From Amanita rubescens (lineage: Eukaryota; Basidiomycota; Agaricomycetes; Agaricales; Amanitaceae): a stretch of DNA of 40,507 bases. The stretch is from the NCBI GenBank assembly GCA_015039365.1, contig WION01000475.1:1-40507 (forward strand), read 5' to 3'. Each line of letters opens with the position of its first letter. Within the stretch, counting starts at the first letter, position 1. The notes below the pieces were generated by a model that saw only the letters and a program-made list of their open reading frames with translations, was not told where the DNA came from and made no database searches. Below are positions 19,520-30,228 of this stretch, one piece after another. Made by a program: the position numbers and the translations under genes.

Positions 19520-21425
19520 TTTCCGTTCCACGTTGTCTGGGTCAGAAGAGTAATCTCATATCTACCGTTACCTTGCTCATATCGAGCTAGAAGATGCGTG
19601 TGTCGAGTTGGAACGCGCGCAGAAAGCCGCGCAAGCAATAGAAAAAAGAAGAGAGGAAGACGGGGCAGACGAGGAGAAAGGGGAAGACCGAGATGAAGGT
19701 GATTGGGTCGAGTAAGCATCACTTGCCTTCCTATAGTTCTTCTATTCATGATCATTTAACAGCGAAGATGACACGGATAGATGGTGCAAAATCGAAACCG
19801 AAACAAAAAACAATGGACTCGAATGATTTATCAGAATATAACCTCAACGATTATGATAACGACGAGGCCGATCCAAACGGTGAGCTCGTTTTTGCCTTCC
19901 CTGTTCTAATCAGTATATCAATCCGACAATAGAAAGGGGAATCTTTAGCAACATCAAGGGTCTCACATATTATCGAAACAACGAGGAGGATCCCTACATT
20001 ACTCTAAAAGACATGTGTTGCAAGCCATTGCTTTCACCTGCTGTGAGATCCACTCGTGTCGGTACTTGCTGTTTGTTTGTTCTAAAAGGAAGATGAAGAT
20101 AATGAACACGCCGAGCTCGAAATCCTACCAACGGATAACCTCATTGTCACCGCTAAAACTAAGACGAGATTTCGCAACTCGAAATATACGTCTACGACGA
20201 ATCTGAAGAATTCACCACGATCTAATGCTACCGAACTTGCCACTTTGCCTCGAGTGGCTCGATTTTCCGCCCGTAGCATCATCGGAAACCGGGAATCCTG
20301 CCACACCTGGATTCGGCAACTATATCGCTATCGGAACGCTCGATCCTGAGATTGAAATATGGATGTACCCCGCTTCTGTACTAGGCGACCTGACGTTACA
20401 AAAACACACGTCCCAACGCCCGTCGGGACAGGCAAAAAGAGATGGAACAACGTGCTGGTGAAAAGAGGTACCACGTCGACGCCGTTCTCAGCCTCAGCTA
20501 GGAACAAATCTCAGCAGTAATCTCCATCGCAAGTGCAGTGGATCGAACGGTTAAACTATGGGATCTGAGTCGCAGCCCCGTTGTGAACAGCGACGGGAAG
20601 GACGAAGCTGGCCCCATCAGAAGCTTTGACGTCCACAAGTACAAAGTACAGGATCGTGCAGTGGAACGCGGCCGAGCCATCCGTGCTGCTAACGGGCAGC
20701 TACGATCGAACGGTCCGAACGTTTGATTCCCGCGCACCAACAGGCGGTGTCGGCGCCGCCGTAGGAAGCGACGTCGAAGCGCTCCGATGGGACCCATGGG
20801 AAAACTACGGATTCTACGTACGTTCCATCCCATCCATCCCACCACTTTTCTTAACCGTCGTCACAGGTATCACTCGAAAACGGCCTCAGTACTCAATTTC
20901 GACGCGCGAACTCTACCATCCGATGTTTCCAAGCCGCCCTAGCCCGCTTCACCCTCTCGGCACACGACGGCGCTACTTCCGCTCTCGACGTCAACACGCA
21001 CATCCCAGGATGCATCAGTCACCGGCGGCATGGACAAACAAGTCAAGATCTGGAACATCACGGACGAAGCATCAGTCGGTAACTGGCAAGCGAAACAGTC
21101 AGTCTTGTCACCGTCTCGAGATTTAGGCGTCAGTAAGTTTACATTTTTGCAAATTAGCCGTGGGGCTCAATTAATTGAACGATGCAGGGCAAAGTTTTCT
21201 CCGCGGCTTTTTCACCTGACGACCCTCTTACGGTCGCAGCCGCCGGATCGAAAGCCAAAATTCAAGTATGGGACGTCAGCGCCAATGGAGGCGCACGCAG
21301 GGTCTTTAGGCAGCTTGCAAACGCGGGCAAAGCTCTAACAGAAAAAGAAGCAAGAGCGGGAGATGGCAGTCGTAGGTCTGGTCGAAGACGAGGAAGACAG
21401 TGAACCTGACGAAGAGGACGATTGA
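19520..21425 (+). pseudogene. PWP1: broken PWP1 (periodic tryptophan protein 1, WD40) gene
   Basis: Conserved PWP1 segments appear in order but in changing frames: SEYNLNDYDNDEAD, GIFSNIKGLTYYRNNEEDPY, LEILPTDNLIVTAKT, EISQLEIYVYDESEE, LPLCLEWLDFPPVA, NYIAIGTLDPEIEIW, YHVDAVLSLS, DRTVKLWDLSR, LLTGSYDRTVRTFDSRAP, FTLSAHDGATSALDV, GGMDKQVKIWNI, AAFSPDDPLTVAAAGSKAKI. Frame changes fall near 19780, 20160, 20211, 20390, 20437, 20650, 20883, 20935, 21013 and 21365. The expected Trp after VLSLS is a TAG stop at 20499-20501. A few introns remain readable (for example 19867-region donor, 21134-21187). PWP1 acts in nucleolar ribosome biogenesis and is normally conserved, so an intact copy probably exists elsewhere. 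The 5' limit is approximate. Confidence 0.85.
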
Positions 21426-21599
21426 TCGTTCTCTCTCAAGTACAAAAATACATTATTTTCGTGGCCTCGTCTGGATGTCGTGTGTAATGTACAGCCAGTC
21501 CAAGATATATAAGTTAGCTGTCATTCCTCCCCCGCCAACTTTTTTAACTCTTGATCTCAACAGCGATGTTGGTAATCACGATAGCGACATAAGACAAGA

Positions 21600-21945
21600 T
21601 TAATAGAGGATCCCCCATCTTCGAGTGAGGTAATAGTTATTTAGCGGTACAACAATGAGAGTCGCGGCCAACAGACACAGTAGGCCTATCGTGCGTGCAG
21701 GCTTGAAAATCGATTTCGTACGGCTGTCCTGTCTGGCTTATAATGTACGTTCCGGATATGCCGATGCCAAGAAGGATGTTGAGCATGGGACTGCCAAAAC
21801 AAGCGGAAAAACCCATAATCGGGGCAAAAGCCTTCGCCCACGTTTTAGGACATAAGGAAAAAAAGTCTAGAGATAGATGTGCGAGTTACCGCCACTATCA
21901 TGTTTGCGACTAGATCGGCGAGGTTTTGCTTCATGCTTAATGGTG
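21600..21945 (-). pseudogene. relic of a cation/Ca2+ exchanger C-terminal end
   Basis: Minus-strand reading shows ADLVANMIVA, a 58-nt-type intron (GCG|GTAACT...GCGAAG|GCT), then AFAPIMGFSACFGSPMLNIL and LGIGISGTYIISQTGQPYEI. This is the last part of the second Na+/Ca2+-exchanger-type repeat of vacuolar or intracellular cation/calcium exchangers. The frame is lost near 21690, after YEIDFQ. The final membrane segment resumes in another frame (TIGLLCLLAATLIVVPLNNY) and ends at a TAA at 21602-21600. The rest of the gene upstream (above about 21950) is not recognisable apart from faint similarity near 22070. It is therefore a truncated, frame-shifted remnant, 175 bases from the PWP1 relic and in the opposite direction. 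Confidence 0.75.
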
Positions 21946-22443
21946 TCTCCTCTTACCCTCTCTCGTGTCGCAGCCCGAAGGCGGGATAATGCCAAGCACC
22001 TTGTGATTTGTAGGCGAGGGTTGAGGCGCCAATGAACAATTGATACGCTCATTCTCAGCTAGGACGGCTAAGGGAGTTTCGCCTCCTTAGCCCCGGAAGA
22101 AGTGTGCGAAAAGGTCATCAATTAAGTAATTCAAATACACAACGACTATCGAATTCGTTAGAATTGCGAATAAGCGTTCGAACTAGCTTCGCTCACCTAA
22201 TACACGACTTGCACACTTTCTTGAGAATGCTTGGCCACTAGGATCTGAACCACTAGCCGAATAAACTGACTTTTTGTGAGATACCACCCCTCTCAAGTGC
22301 CAGGAACCTAGTGTGAGCAAAGCATCCACCGCCCAGCGCGCGAAATGGTACATTTCGGTTTAAATAGGCTTAATCTTAAAGTGCAATGAGATGAGTGAAA
22401 AGATGAAACACTAGATGTGGATGATAAATGATGTGTATGTGTG
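21946..22443. other. intergenic stretch between two gene relics
   Basis: About 500 bases with no readable gene. A faint match to the exchanger N-proximal part of its last repeat may remain near 22050-22090. A tRNA B-box-like word near 22243 was examined and rejected. Confidence 0.4.
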
Positions 22444-23139
22444 TTAAGAGATGATATAGACCTTCAGATCTTGCACAAGGTAATAGAATACCCTCAGTCC
22501 TTCAGGGTCCTCGCTATCTTGAATGTCAACTAAAGAACCAATTTTGGCGGTCTAGAAGATGTAAATCCGATGGGTAAGGACGTGAGCATATAGCCACAAA
22601 AACGCACCTCAAACGAGATATGATCATTCCCAATACGGAACTTCTAACTCTTGCTTGCCAACAATGTTCTTCTTTGGCCAGTTCGTATCGTCTTCTCTAA
22701 GAAATGGCTGTTAGAACAATCAATTCTTTACGCAATGCCTGTGCATGCTTACTTGGTAATTTCACTGGCTTCAACTATCCTCTTGAGTTCTCTGACAACA
22801 AGCGGTCCAACCCACACTGAATTTTAGCAGATCAGTGAGTAGATTAAGGGCGACCAACGGATAACCGACTCACTTTCTTTCCGGATAAGACTGTCATTTC
22901 TGTAGTTGGAGTTGTTGGCATAGCGGAGCCGTCCATGGGAGTACTCAAATTCGAGGAACTCGTGACCGTGTTTGCCAGAGTGGCCTGTGCTTTGGATCGG
23001 GGTATGATTATCAATAGTCAGGAAGCAAAAGACTCGGACGTACTAGTATCTAAAATAGAAATTTTTGTTAGCTCAAAAATGATGACACGAAAGAATATAC
23101 AACGAACCTCATGTAGAATGGGTCGTTGTCGTGAGACAT
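22444..23139 (-). pseudogene. MAGO: broken mago nashi (exon junction complex) gene
   Basis: The minus strand contains [87 protein letters not shown] and [20 protein letters not shown] in order, split by the family's usual introns. Three lesions are visible. A TAG stop falls directly after the first codons of exon 2 (near 23045). The donor that should follow YYV lacks its GT (CGAGTC near 23030). One extra C in GTTCCGT (near 22645) throws the frame to a stop. The C-terminus also departs from the family after QDLKV. Mago pairs with Y14/RBM8A in the exon junction complex. The gene is small and near-invariant, so these breaks point to a non-functional copy. Confidence 0.85.
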
Positions 23140-23286
23140 CTTTCAACTGTTGCTTGAGCCTTGAAGGAAAGCAAATGAACTGGAAACGCTGGTTGTTTGC
23201 GTTCATTTGGGATATTCACACGAGCACGTGATTCATATTGCCTTTCCCGTCAATCTAGGTTCGCCGCCATTTCGTTAGTTCGCCTT

Positions 23287-23683
23287 ATGGCACCGGCGGA
23301 CTTGGACGCGCTCTACGCGCAGCTCCGGCGTCGTATGGTTGAGACAGGAGAATGGGACAGGTAAGTCCTTGCATACATTCTCGTTCTGATGGATAACGTT
23401 ACCATTTCAGGATTATGTTTGTACTGTCATCCAAACTCAGCGAAGATGGCTGGCTAGATGAACTGAAAGACCACAGTAAAGAGAAAGCGAGAGGTACAGA
23501 GCATCTGGCGTTTCAGCCTCTGTTGGACAATGTCCTGGCGTTTACTCAGAGTGAGCATCATGCTTTTCTTGTAGAGTTAATCCACAAGCGGCTTCGCCGC
23601 GTTGGTCAGAAGCTATTCCTGTACAGATAGAGAAAGAGATTAAGTCTCTTATTCGGCAGTTTCTGGAGCAACAATTTGAATGA
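23287..23683 (+). CDS. SUS1: SUS1/ENY2, SAGA and TREX-2 subunit
   Basis: Three exons: 23287-23360, 23411-23550 and 23610-23683, giving 95 residues, the family's usual length. Diagnostic stretches are LDALYAQLRRRMVETGEWDR, VLSSKLSEDGWLDELKDHSK and the end EIKSLIRQFLEQQFE. SUS1/ENY2 is a small helical protein of the SAGA deubiquitinating module and of the TREX-2 mRNA export complex at the nuclear pore. Introns are GT-AG, 50 and 59 nt; two introns in so small a gene also occur in budding yeast. Despite lying 148 bases from the mago relic, this gene appears undamaged: no stop, no frame change and both splice pairs present. Confidence 0.92.
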
Positions 23684-24134
23684 TCGTACCTGCAATTATC
23701 CAAATCTATTGTAATATACCCGCGTTTCTAATTTATGCCCGTGCGTATTCTCAATGTCTAATGTACTTCTGATTCTCATGCTCAAAGATACAGATATGTA
23801 TATGCCATCTGCAATGTATTGATAATACTACCACTCTTTTGCTCGATTGAGAAGTTTGAACTCTTCATTGCTCCACATTGATTATGTCGCAATCCATCAT
23901 GTAAGCATCCGTCTATCAATCTGGCGTCCAACTGGGCTTCCCGTTCTCGATGCGGAAATTAGAAAAAAAACCAGGCTGCCTAAGGGCTGTTTTCAGATGC
24001 CCCTATGCAACATTATTTAGACCAGCCCCACCAAATCTCGCTCTTATCTCTCTATTACCGCGAACTACGATCTTCCGTCCTTTCAAGACGCATTCAGCCC
24101 CTCGAGAAAGCTCGACATACATCGACGTTAACAA

Positions 24135-25054
24135 TGCGTACCTGCGATTATCATCTGCCTCTACGTGCTTTTATTTTTTCTTTTGTTTCTCCTGGCTATT
24201 GCGGGCTCTTACTTCAACAAGTTTATCGAGCGCCGCGAACTGGTCAAAGCCGCTGCCGATGTTGAGGTGAATAAAACTATTCAAAAAGTTTACTTGCGGC
24301 TGACAATATTCCGTAGGCTAATAATGCCGTCAACGATAAGAAGGATTCGCATATAAATCTTCCGGATAATTTCTATTTGGACCCCGTCGTCTACCCAACT
24401 GCACCTCGACGGCCTTCAAAACGTGTTTCTCTTGAGTATATTGTTCCTGACCATCTTCCTTTAGACTCTTCTGCGAACAGCTCCTCTGCTGCTGCTGCAT
24501 CCAAGCACGGCGACGAAGGTGCTAACACTGACCAACTTTCGTTCACCTCTTCCATTCCGGCTCCTACTCCCCGCCGCCCTCCTCGGCCTACTCGGCTTGA
24601 CGATCTACTTTTAGGGTTTCCTTGCGAAGCTCGCGCGACGAGAGATGTCTGGTACCCTCTTGCGAACGGGATTACTGGCCGTTGGGAATTAGGCGTAGTC
24701 AGGAGCTCTGCGAAAGATGCACGGCTCCTCAAGGATGTCGACTACCACTTCGTCAGAGAAGTCGCCGAAAATTCAGCTGTCGCTGTCGAGGAAGCGGTCG
24801 TTGCCACACCCTCGCAGGCACCTTTGGATACCCAGGCTGAATATCCCGCTGTCGAAATTCCTCCCCAAAGGGCCGAGAGACGCCGCAAAAGTGGTAAATC
24901 TTCCAAGCGGCGGGAAGACAAGGCTCGGAATGTTTATCCTCATGGTCTTGAAATTCCTGAGCTCCACATCAATGCTAGACCCTATGCAGAGATTGAAGCT
25001 GAAGAAGAAGCTCGCGCCACGGCCATGACACCAGCTGACGCGAATGACGCATAG
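24135..25054 (+). CDS. single-pass membrane protein, start codon out of frame
   Basis: Exon ending 24266 joins exon 24317-25054 (GTTGAG|GTGAAT...CCGTAG|GCT). The protein has one long membrane segment (PAIIICLYVLLFFLLFLLAI) next to a charged helix (FNKFIERRELVKAAADVE). A Pro/Ser-rich region follows, then FPCEARATRDVWYPLANGI and TGRWELGVVRSSAKDARLL, a Lys/Arg-rich patch and an Ala/Glu-rich end. No family recognised. The reading frame has no ATG before the membrane segment. The only nearby ATG (24135) is one base out of frame with it, and a stop lies just upstream. Either a 5' exon is missed (an ATGTCGCAATCC start with a good donor lies at 23884) or a one-base indel broke the start, as in the relics next door. 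Confidence 0.55.
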
Positions 25055-25242
25055 CTGGTTGTTGGGAATCCCGCTTTAAAACATTATACATATCCGTTGT
25101 ATTCGAATTTCTGATTGGATTTCTACTTTTTCTTTTTTTGATGATATTGGACGTACGTGTATATTGACAAGTTGAACAATGCAATGATACAACAAGGTAT
25201 GACGCTATAAATACAAGAGACGCTCCAGCGCTACTAGTCAAG

Positions 25243-26827
25243 TTAGGGAAGTGATTCAACCGGCTCTTGCTGTATACTTCCGAGTCCATCCTGTACGATG
25301 ATGGAAAGCTGCTCGGACAGCTGGGACGGCGTGGGATTCACCACTTTTCTCAGTTCCAAGGTGCTGTAACTGACATTAGACGATGTTGGATGATGACGCC
25401 GTTACTTACAAACGGCAGACCTAGCATTAACGCTTTCTATTAGAGTTAAGATAGCCAGCAAGTTGGAGACTGAACCCACAAGCAAATTGGGCACTACTAC
25501 AGCCATTGGGCGCGTAATACTGGCATTTTTCGGCATACTTCGCCATTGCATCGATAACAGCACAGGGACACAGAAAGCGGCCTTACTCACAAGGCGTTCG
25601 TGTACGAGGTTAATACATTGATGGTGGTCATGAGGAATACATATACAATAGCTGACGGATCGCGTAGTTGGCGAAAGGACCCTACAACGCGGAGATGCGC
25701 ACCTTGCGAGAAGAAAGTTTTGAAAAGATTTCCCCGATTCGATCGATCGCATATGTAGCACTTTACGTGGCGCGTATCAGCCGCCATGAAGGGAGAAATT
25801 TCCACATACGTATATCACGGCTGCAGGAGCTATGCCATCCACCGCAACGGCGCTTAACTATTCCTCGTCACTTTTGGACCTACCGGGAAATTGTGGAAAT
25901 TCTTACTAGAACAAACTTGAAAAATGATTATGTTTAGTGGAAGAAACGGAATAAGGTTGTTAACACCTACGCCAATCCTATGTCTCGCAATTGCTACTGA
26001 CTCTAAACAAGCATCAGGTGATTCTAAGTGGTGGGTTCCCGTGAATAGCTTCATGAAGCTTATGTTGACCCATAGTATTGAACCAAAGTAACCTAAGAGC
26101 AGCATGGCAAACGTCCATGCTACGAGCTTTCTCCTCCCGGTGAACACCCAAGTGCGCGACAGCAGAAGACCTAAAAAAGAGTCAATAACAAAACGTCGTC
26201 CATGTAAAGACTGACAATGAGGGGCAACCTGCTACATCACCCGGTGTCAAACATGTGCCAAGGAAGGAAGACAAAATTTATTACCAGCACAAGATATATC
26301 AATGTTTGCGGATACGCCCAAGGCGAACAGTCGTCGGTTGAATGGTTGTACACATGCGCATACACAACCAATGGCCAAAACATAAGGATCGTGAAACGAC
26401 ATATCAGATAAATTATTTTGACCAAGGTCCAGCTCGATTTGTAGACCTTGTATGGAAAATCGTAAGACTCGCGTCATGATCGTTACAATTGACGTGAGCA
26501 CCTACCAATCTGTACTCGTCATCAAGGCTGGCTCGTATTGTGTTATTCACTGCTCCTTATCAGATATGACATCAAGGTAACTTACAGAATCAGAAACTCG
26601 TAAATGCTCAAGGCATCTAATCAATGTGTCAAATAAAAGCTCCAAGTATGCAAAGCCCATGCCTACAAAGGCCTTCGTGATGTTAGATCAGCAGGATTGG
26701 CAATGTCCGATAGCTACGCACCAACACTACAACGCGCTGCTCTTTTCAACATAATGAGATAAAACAACGTTTGCAATGACTTGGTAACTTACTCGACATC
26801 AGCGGCAGTATCATCGTCAAACCCCAT
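25243..26827 (-). CDS. DUF6533-type seven-helix membrane protein (copy A)
   Basis: A minus-strand multi-exon gene read from an ATG at 26827 to a TAA at 25243. Segments in order: DALSIYEFLI|LLDDEYRL|VYKSSWTLVKIIYLICR, FTILMFWPLVVYAHVYNH, SRTWVFTGRRKLVAWTFA, MLLLGYFGSILWVNI, AIDRIGEIFSKLSSRK, SAIVYVFLMTTINVLTSY, VVVPNLL|VCRF|TLELRKVVNPTPSQL. This order (LDDEY box, membrane helices, a long hydrophilic loop, PNLLxCR then a soluble tail) is typical of DUF6533 proteins, an expanded Agaricomycete family of unknown role. Splicing is well supported at both ends, but the junction before SRTWVF near 26170 does not close in phase with any donor I found. The gene may carry one lesion. Confidence 0.6.
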
Positions 26828-26989
26828 GTTTTCAAGAATCAGTGAAAGGGAATCCGAGCACCAACGCACTTTATAATGTTGCCACAGGCACCAATTGTGT
26901 CCCAGCATCATATTCAGGGGTCGAATGTGTCGAGTTTTGGGTGAGTAAATTTCATTTCATTTCAATTATTATTCCACTCCGACGGTGTG

Positions 26990-27460
26990 CACAGGCCCCT
27001 AGAAATGATGGACAGCTGTTGATGTATACTATGTATGTCAAAAATCTATAGCCTGTCGCTGGATTTCCGTGTCTGAGGCAAACGTTGGTCGATTAATATT
27101 GTCAGGTTAATGGTCGATGCCTAGGACTGAAAATATAACCTTTGCGGTGATAACCTGTAACTCCCCCGACCCCTGGTCGCCGGCGCTTCGAAGATTATCG
27201 CAACACCCGACGCGTCTCTCGCGTCATATTCACGTCTACACGTCAACACTTTGAGTCTGACTAGTACATGATGTCTGCAAGCCCATCGCCACCCATGCGC
27301 GAAGGTCTGCCATTGATAGCCATCTGGCCCATACATGTCATGGTCATGACACTGAGATATATGACAACCGGTTGAAACAGTACACTACCGTTTTGGGCGA
27401 ACCTGACGCTCGACCATGTGGACGATGGTGCACATGCGCAACGCAGATCTTGAAATCGAT
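26990..27460. repeat. upstream segment of copy A, duplicated at 29015-29400
   Basis: Shares ordered similarity with 29015-29400. Examples are TGATGGACAGCTGTTGATG versus TGATGGACATCTGTTGATG, GCGGTGATAA, a GTC..GCG-rich middle, and CCATGTGGACGA. The similarity is interrupted by indels, so this is an old segmental duplication that included the DUF6533 copy below it. Minus-strand ORFs are open here, but I could not assemble a gene. Confidence 0.5.
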
Positions 27461-27740
27461 TGGCGTCATACACAACTCTGGGAAGTTACCTTATCCCTGG
27501 GCAGCCTTTTCTGTTCATGACTTGATTCCACTATTGCTCAAGAGCGATCTCGAACCACATTAGTGCTGTGTGATATATTTCAAGTAGATACTATACTATA
27601 TGTCAAGGCGACGTGGCGTGTCCATGTTATAAGTTATATCTGATAAAGTCAGGGATCTGAATTAGTAGAAACCTGTTGTGCGTTTTTTAGCCCGTCATAC
27701 GGGAAGTTGCTCGTCTAATTGGGTCTGTGTGGGATTTATT

Positions 27741-28830
27741 TCCTCATGGTTACAAACGGCAGGCCTAGATTACTGTTCGTTAGTGTAGCCCGCAAGTGCA
27801 ACCAGTAATTGAACCTGCAAGTAAATTTGGCACTACGATAGTCATAGAGTGTGTACCGATGGCATTCGTTGGTGTGCTGCACCGTGCTCGTGAGGTACAA
27901 AATCCTGTACTCATAAGACGTTCGAGTACGTTGTGAATGCATTGCCTATGATCATGAGCGAAACGTGTCCGATAGCTGACTGATCGCCGTTTTCGAACTG
28001 ATAACGATAAGACCTGAAGTTGGAATGCGTACCTTGTGAGAAGAAATTTTTGAAAAGGTGCCCCCGATTATGTCGATTGCGGGCATAGTACTCCACGAAG
28101 TATGCATCGGTGATCGAGAGAGTGGGAATGTTGACTCACGTATGCCGCGACTATTGCAGCTGCGACGTCCATGCCAACGCCACCAAACTATTTTGGTCAT
28201 TTACTGACAATGACAAGGCTGTGAATATTCTTGCCAGGATTGACTGGGGGTTCGCCGGGAATGATACAGACGACACCAACCTAACTCTGTGTCTCGGGTT
28301 TTCCAGAGCCTCGTTACCAAGGGACAACATGGAAAATATCCACGCCTATCTTGAATTCCCAGTGAAGACCCAAGTACGTGATAGTAGATGACCTGATAGA
28401 GGATGGTCGTCGCCGTCATGGCCGGACATAAAATGCTTGGCCATAACAAAAGGACCATGAAGCGACACATCAGGTACACGATGTTCCAGTCGGCCTTGTA
28501 TACCTTGGAAGAAAACTTTCATGTATGAAAGTGGCATTGAGTACTTACCAATCTGTACTCATCGTCAAGACTGACATATGGGTCGTGGTTCATATACGTT
28601 GAGGGTGACTCACAGAAGCAAAAATGTATGGACGCCCATGGCATCTGACCAAGGAATCAAACAACAAATACACAGTTCGCGAAAGTTATCACAGGTGATG
28701 CAATATCAGAGAGATTATACGCACCAACACTACACTGCGCGGTTCTGTTCGGCGCAGAGATAGTTTGCAATGTGAGCGACGACCTGCGACGACGCGCGCG
28801 CAGGATGGCCCGTAGCACGGCAGCAGACAT
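27741..28830 (-). pseudogene. degenerate DUF6533-type gene (copy B)
   Basis: Mirrors copy A exon by exon: AMGVHTFLL|LLDDEYRL, then WNIVYLMCRFMVLLLWPS, the counterpart of SRTWVFTG at about 28365, MPAIDIIGGTFSKISSHK and VVPNLLA|CRF near 27760. The nucleotide match to copy A in GGTGCGTA, the LDDEYRL exon and the FSK exon is plain. The middle is not readable in one frame: after the LLLWPS helix the frame is lost, the hydrophobic segment that follows in copy A is missing, and the N-terminal exon meets stops. The TLELRKV tail exon is absent. It is therefore called a broken paralogue, though a shortened transcript cannot be excluded. Confidence 0.6.
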
Positions 28831-29014
28831 TGATTGCAGAAAGGAGCTAATGCTAAAAGCAATTCGACCTAAATTCGTTCACCAAATCGATTTCTAAATT
28901 CTCCTAGAATACAGTAAGCGTAAACAACCAACAAAATTTGCATATAATATGACATGGTCAGTGGACATTCAAAGGTCGTCTGTTAGGGTGTGGGTAAGAG
29001 AGTTCAATTCCGCG

Positions 29015-29400
29015 CGACCCTTTGGAGTGATGGACATCTGTTGATGAAATTGATTCTCAGTGACAGGTGCCTATGATAGCGGGAAAGTCTGTTCGCGGCA
29101 AAAGCTGATATGTATATAAGTGGGCGGTGATAAGATTCAACTCCGAGCCCTGACCGATTTGACCATCGACGTCGCTTTCGCGACGCATTTACGTATACAT
29201 ATCGCCCCACATTTCAGGTCCAGCTGGGTGGCGTCTGTGGAGTTGTCGACCCCATGGCCGCCCATCGATATAGTCATCCGGCCCTGTCCTCGTTGCGATC
29301 ACAAATATTGGACTCCCAGATAGATTGACCGAGAAGTTGGTGCATTTACGCTTTTGGATGGAACGTGACATTCGGCCATGTGGACGAAGTTCTGGCCTGT
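29015..29400. repeat. upstream segment of copy B, duplicate of 26990-27460
   Basis: Counterpart of the segment above copy A, in the same orientation relative to the DUF6533 copy, which indicates one duplicated unit of gene plus flank. Minus reading includes RMTISMGGHGVDNSTDAT, with no complete gene around it. Confidence 0.5.
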
Positions 29401-30228
29401 GCTCGTGTGAGGTCGCTGTTTGAATAGGCGCGCGAATTAGGAGCTGCTTTTTTTCTCATTTTTGGCGTGAGTACTTGCACCGGCGGAAACACGCAGCTAT
29501 CGTCAGGGACACGAAATGTGGTGAACGACTTTATGTTAAGTAGCTCCAGCGGTCCCGACTCTCATCAGCAAAGAGGAGCGGCAAGAGTTCGACCATACGC
29601 GCTACTTAGGATCCATGAAAATCGGGTAGCTCGGCCATGTCTTCTTCCGGTTCAACGATGAGTTGCGTGACAGAAAATGCCATGATTACGTGACCCTGGA
29701 TTCCATTCCTTATTCCTTTCATGCGGAAAAAACGCATTTCCTCACTGGTACCTTTGAATTCCAATACGAAACACTAGGCGGAGATGACTGAATAGCATTG
29801 CTCGTATCCCAAGTTCCGTCATAAGTAAGTGGAATCAGATCATACATGTACACTCAGCACTCACAACGCGCGCATTCGCTTATTGCCTCTGGATATAAAG
29901 ATGACGGACATAAGGCGCCAAGTTAAAATTACAAAGAATGTGACTAAGGAGCAGCGCATTGACATTATACATCCAACGTGCGATGGAGTCGCGATGGTAC
30001 AAACCCGTCATCTCGGCACGTGATATTTTGGTGAAGCTTTCAAGTTGAATCGCCGTGTTCCGCAACGAAGAAGCATCTGAAACCGTAAACGTAAGTAAAG
30101 TCAAGATCATCGATGTCATCCCTTACGTTTGAGTCTATCCAGATGCGCCTTAACGAATACTTTTTAAGCCTCATGGCCGGATCCTAGTGTCCTCATCACC
30201 TGCTCGGATCTCCTCCCTTTCTACTAGT
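29401..30228. other. intergenic stretch upstream of the hydrolase gene
   Basis: About 830 bases with only short unrelated ORFs. The last 100-200 bases should contain the promoter of the plus-strand hydrolase gene at 30229. Confidence 0.4.

Noticed and set aside
22225..22255. tRNA B-box-like word (GGTTCAGATCC on the minus strand)
   Set aside because: The T stem does not pair properly and no A box, anticodon arm or acceptor stem is found at the right distances.
28990..29025. Second tRNA-like B box (AGTTCAATTCC, plus strand)
   Set aside because: No matching acceptor or anticodon stems; it lies in the duplicated flank of DUF6533 copy B.
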